From positions 1,614,501 through 1,678,500 of the forward strand of contig NZ_QBTZ01000001.1 in NCBI RefSeq assembly GCF_003058055.1: a stretch of 64,000 nucleotides of DNA, written 5' to 3'. Position numbers and translations under genes: made by a program. This DNA comes from Acidovorax sp. 107 (GTDB lineage: Bacteria > Pseudomonadota > Gammaproteobacteria > Burkholderiales > Burkholderiaceae_C). Below, piece after piece: positions 48,962 to 58,125 of the stretch (the stretch's first letter is position 1; every line of letters starts with the position of its first letter). Below the pieces are notes generated by a model that ran no database searches, was not told the DNA's origin, and was given only the letters and a program-made list of their open reading frames with translations.

Positions 48962-50073
48962 GGTGTGCTCAGGCCCGCAAAGCGGGCAGGTGCGTAGGGC
49001 GCGGGGTTGATCGCTGGCGTGCCCCCGGAGATCTGCGCTGCCAGCAACTGTGCGGTGGCCGGTGCGGTGGTCACGCCCAGCCCTTCATGCCCCACGGCCA
49101 GCCACAGGTGCGGGTGTTCGGGGTGCCCACCGATCAGCGGCAGGCTGTCGGGTGTGGCGGCGCGAAAGCCCGTCCAGGTGCGGATGGCGTTGAGGTCTGC
49201 CAGGCCCGGCAGGTAGTCGAGCGCACGTTGCAGCATGCGCGCCATCACGGTGTTGTTGACGGTAGGGTCGGTGGTGTCGAACTCGCGCGACGAGCCGATC
49301 AGCAACTGCCCCGTGGGCCGGGGCTGCACGTTGAAGGCCACCGAGGTGCCGTCGCTGTGGTGGGCGCTGGTGATGTAGCCGAGTTCCACCAATTGGTGGC
49401 GCACGGTGCCCGGGTAGCGGTCGGTGATGACGAGGTGGCCCTTTTTGGGGCGCAGCGGCAGGCCGGGGCACAGCTGCGGGGCGTGAATGCCGCTGGCCAG
49501 CACGATGGCGCCTGCGCTGCGCTGGCTGCCGTCGCGCAGGGTGACGGTCTGGCCGTCGATCTGCGTGGCTTCGGCCTGTTCGACCACCACGGTTCCATGC
49601 GCTGCAGCCTGGGCCACCAACCACTGGGCGGCACGCGGGGCATAGACCACGCTATCGCCTTTCACCTTCAGCGCGCCCGCCAGACCGGTGCGCAGCGCGG
49701 GTTCTGCGCGGGCGAGGGCGCCGGCATCCAGCATCTCGCAGGCCACGTCTTGTGCTTGCAGAGTAGCGCGCTTGGCGTGCGCGGCTTGCAGTTCTTCCTC
49801 ATTGGCGGCCAGCCAGAGCGTGCCGCAGGCGGTGAAGGCGCAGCCCGCATCAATCTGCGGTGCCCAGGTGTGCCAGAGGTCCAGCGACGATTTGCTGAGC
49901 GCCAGTTCGGCGGGGTTGTCATCCATCACCACCAGATGCCCCATGCCCGCAGCCGTGGCACCGCCGAGGCGCGCATCGATGATCCGCACCGACAAACCAA
50001 CCTGTGCAAGCGCATGGGCACAGGCCGCGCCGACGATACCAGCGCCAATCACAAGGACATCGGTGGTTTGCAT
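48958..50073 (-). CDS. DadA-like FAD oxidoreductase subunit, likely D-hydroxyproline dehydrogenase
   Basis: The 371-residue protein is a glycine-oxidase/DadA-type flavoenzyme: N-terminal VLVIGAGIVGAACAHALAQV, the substrate region GHLVVMDDNPAELALSKSSL, and the C-terminal TGFRAATPDSLPLIGGHPEH and LAVGHEGLGVTTAPATAQLL. It would oxidise the D-amino acid made by the epimerase, here cis-4-hydroxy-D-proline, to the pyrroline. With the two genes behind it, it forms the likely three-subunit complex. HcnC of cyanide synthesis is the main alternative relative, but context favours hydroxyproline use. Confidence 0.88.
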   Translation of the reverse strand: MQTTDVLVIGAGIVGAACAHALAQVGLSVRIIDARLGGATAAGMGHLVVMDDNPAELALSKSSLDLWHTWAPQIDAGCAFTACGTLWLAANEEELQAAHAKRATLQAQDVACEMLDAGALARAEPALRTGLAGALKVKGDSVVYAPRAAQWLVAQAAAHGTVVVEQAEATQIDGQTVTLRDGSQRSAGAIVLASGIHAPQLCPGLPLRPKKGHLVITDRYPGTVRHQLVELGYITSAHHSDGTSVAFNVQPRPTGQLLIGSSREFDTTDPTVNNTVMARMLQRALDYLPGLADLNAIRTWTGFRAATPDSLPLIGGHPEHPHLWLAVGHEGLGVTTAPATAQLLAAQISGGTPAINPAPYAPARFAGLSTP

Positions 50074-50100
50074 GGAGCCTGTGCGGTGGGAAAACGCGGT

Positions 50101-51036
50101 TTACAGCCGGATGCCCCAGCCGAACGGGTCGCTGTCTTCGATCAGCAGCGTGGCCTCCGCGCTCATGTGGGCGCGGCCACGCAAGGTGGGTATGACCTTG
50201 CCATCGCCTTGCAGCGTGTAGCTGGCTTCGAACTGGCTACCGATGATGCTGGCTTGGCGCCAGGGGGTAGCCGGTGCCAGCTTGCCGTCGGCCGCCAAGC
50301 AGGCCACCTTGGCGCTGGTGCCAGTGCCGCAGGGGGAGCGGTCGTAGGCCTTGCCGGGGCACAGCACGTAGTTGCGGCTGTCGGCATTGTCGTCGTCAGC
50401 AAAGAGTTCGATGTGGTCAATCTCGCCGCCGTTGTCGCCGCGAATGCCCTGGTCCCTCAGGGCCTGCTGCACGGCGCAGGTGTAGTGCATCAGCGCGTCC
50501 AGGTTGTCGCTGGCCACGCGCTGGCCGTGGTCCGAGATCAAAAAGAACCAGTTACCGCCCCAGGCCACGTCGCCCACCACGCGGCCGTAGCCGGGCACCT
50601 CGACGGCCAATGCGTGGTGCAGCCGGTAGGCCAGCACGTTGCGCACGCTGACCGAACCATCGGTGTGCAAGGTTGTGGTGACGGTGCCCACGGGCGTTTC
50701 GATGCGGTGTTCTCCAGGCTGGATACGGCCCAGGTAGGCCAGTGACGCCACCAGCCCGATGGTGCCGTGGCCACACATGCCCAGGTAGCCGCTGTTGTTG
50801 AAGAAGATCACACCCGCTGCGTTGGCCGGGTCTTGCGGTGCGCACAGCAGCGCGCCCACCACCACATCGCTGCCACGTGGCTCCAGCACGGCGGCAGCGC
50901 GCCAGGCATCGTGGCGCTCGGCCAGCAACGCGCGCCGCTCGGCCATGGTGCCAGTGCCCAGGTCCGGAAAACCGCCAATGACAAGCCGGGTCGGCTCGCC
51001 GCCGGTGTGGGAGTCGATCACTTGGATGCGTTGCAT
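50101..51036 (-). CDS. 4-hydroxyproline 2-epimerase
   Basis: This 311-residue enzyme belongs to the proline racemase family. Both catalytic cysteines are present: Cys88 in GMCGHGTIG and Cys236 in [10 protein letters not shown]. The pattern with two Cys separates it from 3-hydroxyproline dehydratases, which lack the second. [15 protein letters not shown] and [20 protein letters not shown] are typical of the hydroxyproline group. It converts trans-4-hydroxy-L-proline to the cis-D form. The ATG at 51036 fits the family N-terminus. It lies between the DapA-like gene and the dehydrogenase subunits, in the order of pathway use. Confidence 0.92.
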   Translation of the reverse strand: MQRIQVIDSHTGGEPTRLVIGGFPDLGTGTMAERRALLAERHDAWRAAAVLEPRGSDVVVGALLCAPQDPANAAGVIFFNNSGYLGMCGHGTIGLVASLAYLGRIQPGEHRIETPVGTVTTTLHTDGSVSVRNVLAYRLHHALAVEVPGYGRVVGDVAWGGNWFFLISDHGQRVASDNLDALMHYTCAVQQALRDQGIRGDNGGEIDHIELFADDDNADSRNYVLCPGKAYDRSPCGTGTSAKVACLAADGKLAPATPWRQASIIGSQFEASYTLQGDGKVIPTLRGRAHMSAEATLLIEDSDPFGWGIRL

Positions 51037-51076
51037 GGTGTTCTGGTCGTGGTGGGCAGAGGAGTAGCCTAGTCTG

Positions 51077-51994
51077 TCATGCGACGGATTGGTACTGGGT
51101 GGGACGCGTTGCCAAGGCCTTGCGTACCACGCTCTCGACAAACGCGCGCTCTTCACCCACCAGCGGCAGGCGGGGGCGGCGCATGTGTTCGGTGCCCACG
51201 CCCACCAGTGCGTCGATGAGCTTGAGGTTTTGAACCAGTTTGTTCGATACATCCAGGTGCAGCATGGGCGTCATCCACTGGTACAGCGGCAGCGCCTCGG
51301 CAAATTTGCCTGCCTTCATCAGGTCGTACAGTGCCACGGTCTCGCGCGGGAAGGCGCAGCCCACACCGGCCAGCAGGCCGTCGCAGCCCAAGGCCAGGCC
51401 TTCGTAGGCCAGGTCATCCACGCCCAGGAAGAGCTGGTAGCGGTCGCCCACGGTATTGCGCAGGTCGGTGATGCGGCGGATGTCGCCCGTGCTTTCCTTG
51501 ATGGCGGCAATCCATTCGCAATCGGCCAGCTCGACCATGTGCTCGGGCTTCAGGTCCACGCGGTAGGCGACAGGGTTGTTGTAGACCATCAAGGGGCGCT
51601 GGGCAGCGCCCGCCATGGCGCGCACGTTGGCCATGGCCTCGCGGGCGTCGGCCACGTAGATCACCGAGGGCATGACCATGTAGCCCGCCACGCCCAGCTG
51701 GTTGCCGCCGTCGATGTAGCGCAGCGCCTCCCGGGTGCTGGTTTCGGACACGTTGGCCAGCACGGGCACACGGCCGTCAGCGGCTTCGAGCGCGATCTGT
51801 GCAACCTTCAGCTTTTCTTCCAGGCTCAGCGTACTGGCTTCGCCCAGGGAGCCGCAGGTCACCAGGCCATGGATCCCGTTGCGGATCTGGAAGTCAATGT
51901 GGCGGGCCGTGCCTTCGGCGTCGATGGACTCGTCGGCGTGGAACTTGGTGGTGATGGCGGGGAAGATGCCTTGCCAGCGGGGTTGTGGGTTCAC
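51077..51994 (-). CDS. DapA-family deaminase, likely 1-pyrroline-4-hydroxy-2-carboxylate deaminase
   Basis: The 305-residue protein is a DHDPS/NAL-type aldolase. It has [20 protein letters not shown] at the start, the Thr/Ser region [15 protein letters not shown], Tyr138 in [13 protein letters not shown] and the Schiff-base Lys166 in AAIKEST. In hydroxyproline catabolism such an enzyme deaminates pyrroline-hydroxy-carboxylate to 2-oxoglutarate semialdehyde. The linked epimerase and dehydrogenase genes favour this over dihydrodipicolinate synthase. The GTG start at 51994 is preferred because an AAGGAG site lies 6 bases before it. It is the first gene of the enzyme operon. Confidence 0.88.
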   Translation of the reverse strand: MNPQPRWQGIFPAITTKFHADESIDAEGTARHIDFQIRNGIHGLVTCGSLGEASTLSLEEKLKVAQIALEAADGRVPVLANVSETSTREALRYIDGGNQLGVAGYMVMPSVIYVADAREAMANVRAMAGAAQRPLMVYNNPVAYRVDLKPEHMVELADCEWIAAIKESTGDIRRITDLRNTVGDRYQLFLGVDDLAYEGLALGCDGLLAGVGCAFPRETVALYDLMKAGKFAEALPLYQWMTPMLHLDVSNKLVQNLKLIDALVGVGTEHMRRPRLPLVGEERAFVESVVRKALATRPTQYQSVA

Positions 51995-52029
51995 AGGGTG
52001 CTCCTTGGGTGCGGTGGGCGATGAAGTTA

Positions 52030-52054
52030 TTAATATATTAACAAGATATTTAAA
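52030..52054. promoter_or_regulatory. AT-rich 25-bp motif before the enzyme operon
   Basis: This motif begins with the perfect palindrome TTAATATATTAA and ends ATATTTAAA. It shares 19 of 25 positions with the motif before dctQ at 47228-47252. It lies 36 bases before the DapA-like gene start. Candidate operator or promoter element controlled by the GntR regulator at 43415-44089. Confidence 0.55.
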
Positions 52055-52283
52055 CCATGCAAACGAATTTTTGGGCAAACACAACCGATGGCCAGGTGAA
52101 CAAGGGGCAGGGGCGGGCATGGAACATCGCAAACCGTAGGCCGCCAATTGCTGTCGCGGCGCCGCAACGGCCTAAGGCCTGCAAACCTATAATGAAAGGT
52201 TGGTCCCCATAGGGGCAGCGACAGGCAGCGCACAGGCGCGGGTCCTGCGGTCTGCCTGCTCCGTGCAACCACTCCACAACACC

Positions 52284-54911
52284 ATGAGCACTCCCACTTT
52301 TTCTGTCGCTGACATCCGCAAGTCCTTCCTGGACTTCTTCGTCTCCAAGGGCCACACCGTTGTGGCGTCCAGCCCCCTAGTGCCCGGCAACGATCCCACG
52401 CTGATGTTCACGAACTCGGGCATGGTGCAGTTCAAGGACGTATTCCTGGGTACCGACAAGCGTTCGTACAACCGCGCGGTGTCCGTGCAGGCCTGCCTGC
52501 GTGCCGGTGGCAAGCACAATGACCTGGAGAACGTGGGCTACACCGCACGCCACCACACGTTCTTTGAAATGCTGGGCAACTGGTCGTTTGGCGACTACTT
52601 CAAGCGCGAGTCGCTCAAGTGGGCCTGGGAGCTGCTGACCGAGGTCTACAAGCTGCCTCCGGAGCGCCTGCTGGCCACGGTGTACCAGGAAGACGACGAG
52701 GCCTACGACATCTGGACCAAGGAAATCGGCCTGCCGCCCGAACGCGTGATCCGCATCGGTGACAACAAGGGCGGCCGCTACAAGTCCGACAACTTCTGGA
52801 TGATGGCCGACACCGGCCCCTGCGGTCCGTGCAGCGAAATCTTCTATGACCACGGCCCGCACATCGCAGGCGGCCCTCCTGGCAGCCCTGACGAAGACGG
52901 CGACCGCTTCATCGAGATCTGGAACAACGTGTTCATGCAGTTCGACATGGACGAAACCGGTGCCGTAACGCCGCTGCCAGCGCCCTGCGTGGACACCGGT
53001 ATGGGCCTGGAGCGCTTGGCAGCCATCCTGCAACACGTGCACAGCAACTACGAGATCGACCTGTTTGATGCGCTGATCAAGGCCGCTGGCCGCGAGACCG
53101 GCGTGGCCGACCTCAACAACAAGAGCCTGCGCGTGATTGCCGACCACATCCGCGCCACCGCGTTCCTGGTGAGCGACGGTGTGATCCCCAGCAACGAAGG
53201 CCGTGGCTACGTGCAGCGCCGCATCGTGCGCCGCGCCATCCGCCACGGGTACAAGCTGGGCAAGAAGACCCCGTTCTTCCACAAGCTGGTGGCTGACCTG
53301 GTCCGCCTGATGGGCGATGCCTATCCGTCGCTGCGCGAGCAGGAGCAGCGCATCACCGACGTGCTGAAGGTGGAGGAAGAGCGATTCTTCGAGACGCTGG
53401 CCAACGGCATGGAAATCCTGGATGCGGCCCTCGACGGCGGCGCCAAGGTGCTGCCCGGCGACGTGGCCTTCAAGCTGCACGACACCTACGGCTTCCCGCT
53501 GGACCTGACCAACGACGTGTGCCGCGAACGCGACGTGGAAGTCGACGAAGCCGGTTTCAAGGTGGCCATGGAAAAGCAGAAGGCCCAGGCCCGCGCTGCT
53601 GGCAAGTTCAAGATGGACAAGGCACTGGAATACACCGGTGCAGCCAACCAGTTCACGGGCTATGAACATCTCGCAGAGACTGCAAAAATCATAGCAATCT
53701 ATGTAGATGGTACTAGCGCTGCGGCGCTAAAAGCTGGCCAAAACGGCGTGGTGGTGCTCGACACGACCCCCTTCTATGCCGAAAGCGGTGGCCAGGTGGG
53801 CGACGAAGGCACCATCACCAGTGGCTCCGCCCGTTTTGCGGTGGGCGACACGCTCAAGATCAAGGCCGATGTGTTTGGCCACCACGGCACGCTGGAAGAG
53901 GGCACGCTGAACGTGGGCGACACGGTGCAGGCGCAGGTCAACACCGCCGTGCGCGCCGCCACCATGCGCAACCACTCGGTGACGCACATCATGCACAAGG
54001 CCCTGCGCGAAGTGCTGGGCAGCCACGTGCAGCAAAAGGGCAGCTTGGTCAACGCCGACCGCACGCGGTTTGACTTTACGCACAACGGCGCAGTGACTGC
54101 CGTCGAGATCCGAGAGATTGAGCGCCGCGTCAACGAAGAAATCCTGGCCAATCTGCCCACGCAGGCGCGCGTGATGGACATCGAATCGGCCCAGAAGACC
54201 GGCGCCATGATGCTGTTTGGCGAGAAGTACGGCGAAACCGTGCGCGTGCTGGACATCGGCTCCAGCCGCGAGCTGTGCGGCGGTACGCACGTGCAGCGCA
54301 CGGGCGACATCGGCCTGTTCAAGGTGGTGGGCGAAGGCGGCGTGGCCGCAGGCATCCGCCGTATCGAAGCCGTGACAGGCGCCAACGCCTTGGCGTACCT
54401 GCAGAACCTGGAAGACACCGTGAACCAGGCTGCCAGCACCCTCAAGGCGCCGGTGGCCGAGCTCAACGGCCGCATCAGCCAGGCGCTCGACAACGCCCGC
54501 GCGCTCGAAAAGGAAGTGGCGGCCCTCAAGGGCAAGCTGGCCTCCAGCCAGGGTGATGAGCTGGTGAACCAAGCGGTGGAAGTGAAGGGCCTGAAGGTGC
54601 TGGCCGCCGCGTTGCCGGGTGCCGACGCCAAGACTCTGCGCGACACCATGGACAAGCTCAAGGACAAGCTCAAGACCGCTGCCATCGTGCTGGCTGCGGT
54701 GGATGGCGACAAGGTGCAGATTGCTGCAGGCGTCACTGCCGACAGCGTGGGCAAGCTCAAGGCCGGCGAGCTGGTCAACTTTGTGGCCCAGCAAGTGGGC
54801 GGCAAGGGTGGCGGCAAGCCCGACATGGCCATGGCCGGCGGCACCGATGCCTCCAAGCTGCCTGCAGCGCTGGCCTCGGTGACGGGCTGGATCACGCAGC
54901 AACTGGGCTGA
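52284..54911 (+). CDS. alaS: Alanyl-tRNA synthetase
   Basis: AlaRS charges tRNA-Ala and hydrolyses mischarged Ser or Gly. The 875-residue protein has the class II core ([40 protein letters not shown]), the editing domain with zinc-binding [13 protein letters not shown] and [11 protein letters not shown], and the C-terminal C-Ala domain. The ATG at 52284 gives the standard N-terminus. A TATAAT at 52188-52193 could be its -10 element. At 53684-53743 the codons turn AT-rich (ATA, CTA, AAA) and the DNA resembles the dispersed palindromic repeat, while the protein length is unchanged. Confidence 0.97.
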   Translation: MSTPTFSVADIRKSFLDFFVSKGHTVVASSPLVPGNDPTLMFTNSGMVQFKDVFLGTDKRSYNRAVSVQACLRAGGKHNDLENVGYTARHHTFFEMLGNWSFGDYFKRESLKWAWELLTEVYKLPPERLLATVYQEDDEAYDIWTKEIGLPPERVIRIGDNKGGRYKSDNFWMMADTGPCGPCSEIFYDHGPHIAGGPPGSPDEDGDRFIEIWNNVFMQFDMDETGAVTPLPAPCVDTGMGLERLAAILQHVHSNYEIDLFDALIKAAGRETGVADLNNKSLRVIADHIRATAFLVSDGVIPSNEGRGYVQRRIVRRAIRHGYKLGKKTPFFHKLVADLVRLMGDAYPSLREQEQRITDVLKVEEERFFETLANGMEILDAALDGGAKVLPGDVAFKLHDTYGFPLDLTNDVCRERDVEVDEAGFKVAMEKQKAQARAAGKFKMDKALEYTGAANQFTGYEHLAETAKIIAIYVDGTSAAALKAGQNGVVVLDTTPFYAESGGQVGDEGTITSGSARFAVGDTLKIKADVFGHHGTLEEGTLNVGDTVQAQVNTAVRAATMRNHSVTHIMHKALREVLGSHVQQKGSLVNADRTRFDFTHNGAVTAVEIREIERRVNEEILANLPTQARVMDIESAQKTGAMMLFGEKYGETVRVLDIGSSRELCGGTHVQRTGDIGLFKVVGEGGVAAGIRRIEAVTGANALAYLQNLEDTVNQAASTLKAPVAELNGRISQALDNARALEKEVAALKGKLASSQGDELVNQAVEVKGLKVLAAALPGADAKTLRDTMDKLKDKLKTAAIVLAAVDGDKVQIAAGVTADSVGKLKAGELVNFVAQQVGGKGGGKPDMAMAGGTDASKLPAALASVTGWITQQLG
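53684..53743. repeat. In-frame copy of the dispersed palindromic repeat inside alaS
   Basis: The DNA reads ATAGCAATCTATGTAG, then ACTAGCGCT-GCG-GCGCTA, then GCTGGCCAAAA. The CTAGCGCT / GCGCTA arms and the GGCCAAAA end match the intergenic repeat near 34,220 on the other strand. It is translated as [20 protein letters not shown]. Codons such as ATA and CTA are rare in the surrounding gene. Confidence 0.45.
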
Positions 54912-55012
54912 TGCCTGGGGTTGCCACAGCGGCCCACGCCGCTGTGGTGTGGCAGCCATGGCTGCCAAAAAGAGGGTGACGGAACGCGGGCTTTCACCCT
55001 ACAGTGCAGCGC

Positions 55013-57994
55013 ATGGACACCTTGCGCGACAGCCCCCGAGACCCGCCGCCGTCCGCTGTTCTCCGGGGCGGTGCGGCGGCTTCCGTGGGGCAAGACACTC
55101 ACCTGCCGTGGTGGCGCCGCATCACGATCCCGTTTGAGGTCCTGATCGCGACCGTGGTTGTCACCGCCATGCTGCTGCTCACCGCGCTGCTGGTGTACCA
55201 GGTCAGTACCAGTGCTCGCCAGGCCATCATCTCGGCGTCGGACGAGAGTGCGCAGCGCATCAGCCAGCTCATCGCCGAACGGGTGCACCGCATCGTGGAC
55301 CCGGCCGACGCCACCATTCGCCTGCTGGCGTTCGACCCGGTGGCCTCGGCGTCCACCTTGCCCGCGCGGCTGCGGCGCCTGCCCGTGCTGGCTCGGCTGC
55401 TGGAGCAGAACCCGTTGCTGTCGGCAGTGTTCATCGGTTACCCGGACGGGCAGTTCTTGTTGGTACGACCGGTGCGCAACGATGCCTTGCGCCTGCGGCT
55501 GGACGCACCGCTCAAAACCGCCTACCTGGTGCAGTCCATGGCCCGCGAACGCGGCGGGGCGGGCATGGTGGGGCGCTGGAGTTATTACGACGCTGACTTG
55601 CGGTCGATCGACTCGGCCGTCCGTCCCGAATACCGTTACGACCCCCGCACCCGGCCCTGGTACGCCGAGGCGCTGGAGCAGAACACCCAGATCCTGACAG
55701 CGCCCTACGTTTTTTTCACCACGCAGGAGGTCGGCATCACCCTGAGCCAGCCCAGTGAGGACGGGCGGGCCGTGATGGGCCTGGACGTGGCCCTGACCGA
55801 CCTGGGGCACGAGATCAGCGGGCTGCGCCTGATGCCCCGCACCGAGATCGCCGTGGTGGACAAGGACCGACGCGTGCTGGCCTACCCTGACATGTCGCGC
55901 GTGCTCATGAGCGACGGCAATGCGCCCGGCCTGCGGCTGCGTGCCATGGATGACCTGGGCGTGCCCAGCCTGCTGGCGCTGCAGGCGCTGGGCCTGAAGG
56001 ACGGCGAGTCCCGCCGCCTGCAGGCGGGTGGCGAGGAATGGCTGGGCCGGTCGCTGCCGTTGGCGTCCATGCGCTGGCAGGGGCTGCAGATTCTGATGGC
56101 GATCCCCACCAAGGAACTGCTGGCCGAGGTGAACAACAACCTGCGCCAGCAGGTGTGGCTGTCGGTGTCGCTCATCGGCCTGATGTTGCCTTTGGGCTGG
56201 CTGGCGGGCCGGCGCGTGGGGCGCAGTCTGTTCGGACTGGCGTCGCAGGCACGGGCGCTGGCCCGGTTTGATTTCCGGCGGCCAGAGCGCCGGGTATCGC
56301 CCGTGCGCGAGGTGCGTGACCTGGGGCAGGTGATGGACCGTATGTCCTACACCATCCAGGAGTTTCTGCACATCACCCACCACATCAGCGCCGAGTCGCG
56401 CACCGACCTGATGCTGTCGAGCGTGCTGTACGAGCTGGTGCGTGCCACCAGTTGCACGGGGGGTGCGGTGTACCTGGTGGACCCACAACGCGCCGGTCTG
56501 TTGCGCGCGGCCCGCCATTGTGAAGACCCGGAACAGCAGTCGCGCTACCCCGAGCACCTGGCCATGGTGCATTTCATCAACCCCACCGAGCCGCAACCGG
56601 GCGACCAGCACGAGGACGACGACGAGACCGAGCCCGCACGCGTGTTGCGGGTGCAGCTGCGCACCCGCGATGGACAGCCCCTGGGCCTGCTGGTACTGCG
56701 GTATGTCGCTGACCAGATGCAGGACGACGCGCATTTCCGGGCGTTTGTCGAGAAGCTCTCGGGCACGCTGTCGGTCGCCATTGAGACCCGCAGCCTGATC
56801 GAAGGGCAGAAGAAGCTGCTGGACGCCGTCATCCGCCTGCTGGCCGATGCGATCGACGCCAAGAGCCCCTACACCGGTGGTCACTGCGAGCGCGTGCCCG
56901 AGCTGGCCGAGGCGCTGATGGAGCGCATGTGTGCGGCCAAGGAGGGGCCGTTTGCGCAGGTCACCATGACCGATGCCGAACGCTACGAGTTCCGCCTGGG
57001 CGCCTGGCTGCACGACTGCGGCAAGGTCACCAGCCCCGAGCACATCATCGACAAGGCCACCAAACTGGAGACGCTCTACAACCGCATTCACGAGGTGCGC
57101 ATGCGCTTTGAGGTGCTGTGGCGCGACGCGGAGCTGGACTACTGGAAGCAGCACGTGTCGGGGGTAGACCCGGTGCGCCTGCAGCGCGAACTGCTGCAAC
57201 GGCGCGAGCAGCTGCAGGACGATTTTGCCTTTGTGGCCCGCTGCAACGTGGGCGGCGAGTTCATGGCCGGGGCCGACATGGCCCGCCTCAAGGCCGTGGG
57301 GCGCCAACTGTGGCAACGGCATTTTGACGACCGCCTGGGCCTGTCGGCCGCCGAGAAGTTGCGGCTGGCTGCTGTGCCCGCGCGCCCGCTGCCGGCCAAT
57401 GAACCTCTGCTGGCAGACCGGCCCGAACATGTCGTGCCCTGGGGGCTGCGCAAACCACCGGTGGAGGCGGGCAATCCGGCCAACCACTGGGGCTTCGACA
57501 TGGCGCTGCCGCCCTGCGAAGCGAACCTGGGCGAACTGCACAACCTGTCCATCGAGCGGGGCACGCTCACGGCCGAAGACCGGTTCAAGATCAATGACCA
57601 CATCGTGCAGACCATCATCATGCTCAGCGGCCTGCCGTTTCCGCCACACCTGGCACGCGTGCCGGCGATTGCCGGGTCACACCACGAAAAGCTGGATGGC
57701 ACCGGCTACCCCCGACGCCTGAAGGCGGCTGAGCTGACGCTGGCCGACCGTGTGATGACACTGGCCGATATCTTTGAGGCGCTGACTGCGGCCGACCGGC
57801 CCTACAAGCCGCCCAAGACCCTGTCCGAGTCGCTCAAGATCATGACCCACATGGTGCGCGAGCGGCACATCGATGCCGAGGTGTTCCGCTTTTTTCTGAC
57901 CAGTGGCGTGTGGCGCGACTACGCAGAGCGCTTTCTGGCGCCTGCGCAGCGCGATGAGGTCAACGTGGCGGCGATCCTGGAGTCGCTGGGCTGA
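55013..57994 (+). CDS. Cache-HAMP-GAF-type HD-GYP phosphodiesterase with large insertion
   Basis: The protein (993 residues from ATG 55013; GTG 55004 also possible) has a membrane helix (VLIATVVVTAMLLLTALLVY), a periplasmic double-Cache region (YRYDPRTRPWYAEALEQ, GITLSQPSEDGRAVMGLDVA), and a second helix near WLSVSLIGLMLPLGWLAGRR. A HAMP-like linker and a GAF-like domain follow. The C-terminal HD-GYP domain has the HD pair in AWLHDCGKVTSPEHIIDKAT and the signature HHEKLDGTGYP. It would degrade cyclic di-GMP. About 220 residues lie between the HD pair and HHEKLDGTGYP, roughly 160 more than in RpfG-type domains, a large insertion. The gene is convergent with a diguanylate cyclase. Confidence 0.9.
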   Translation: MDTLRDSPRDPPPSAVLRGGAAASVGQDTHLPWWRRITIPFEVLIATVVVTAMLLLTALLVYQVSTSARQAIISASDESAQRISQLIAERVHRIVDPADATIRLLAFDPVASASTLPARLRRLPVLARLLEQNPLLSAVFIGYPDGQFLLVRPVRNDALRLRLDAPLKTAYLVQSMARERGGAGMVGRWSYYDADLRSIDSAVRPEYRYDPRTRPWYAEALEQNTQILTAPYVFFTTQEVGITLSQPSEDGRAVMGLDVALTDLGHEISGLRLMPRTEIAVVDKDRRVLAYPDMSRVLMSDGNAPGLRLRAMDDLGVPSLLALQALGLKDGESRRLQAGGEEWLGRSLPLASMRWQGLQILMAIPTKELLAEVNNNLRQQVWLSVSLIGLMLPLGWLAGRRVGRSLFGLASQARALARFDFRRPERRVSPVREVRDLGQVMDRMSYTIQEFLHITHHISAESRTDLMLSSVLYELVRATSCTGGAVYLVDPQRAGLLRAARHCEDPEQQSRYPEHLAMVHFINPTEPQPGDQHEDDDETEPARVLRVQLRTRDGQPLGLLVLRYVADQMQDDAHFRAFVEKLSGTLSVAIETRSLIEGQKKLLDAVIRLLADAIDAKSPYTGGHCERVPELAEALMERMCAAKEGPFAQVTMTDAERYEFRLGAWLHDCGKVTSPEHIIDKATKLETLYNRIHEVRMRFEVLWRDAELDYWKQHVSGVDPVRLQRELLQRREQLQDDFAFVARCNVGGEFMAGADMARLKAVGRQLWQRHFDDRLGLSAAEKLRLAAVPARPLPANEPLLADRPEHVVPWGLRKPPVEAGNPANHWGFDMALPPCEANLGELHNLSIERGTLTAEDRFKINDHIVQTIIMLSGLPFPPHLARVPAIAGSHHEKLDGTGYPRRLKAAELTLADRVMTLADIFEALTAADRPYKPPKTLSESLKIMTHMVRERHIDAEVFRFFLTSGVWRDYAERFLAPAQRDEVNVAAILESLG

Positions 57995-58125
57995 GAAGAG
58001 GTGTGAACCAACCTGCCATGCCCGCTCGGCCGTCCCAGATTGAATAACGCCGTCCGAGGCCTCGCAGCCTCGCCCACGTACCGGCGGCGGTTGACGCCTC
58101 GGCGGGGTCACCACTCGCGGTGGGG

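Noticed and set aside
48677..50073. HcnABC hydrogen cyanide synthase
   Set aside because: Subunit types agree, but the operon contains hydroxyproline epimerase and a DapA-like deaminase, which point to D-hydroxyproline dehydrogenase.
48859..50745. A 628-codon plus-strand frame opposite the dehydrogenase and epimerase genes
   Set aside because: It lies antisense to three well-supported genes and lacks any family signature.
53774..57649. A 1,291-codon antisense frame under alaS and the HD-GYP gene
   Set aside because: Same reason: it mirrors strongly biased coding sequence and has no domain features.
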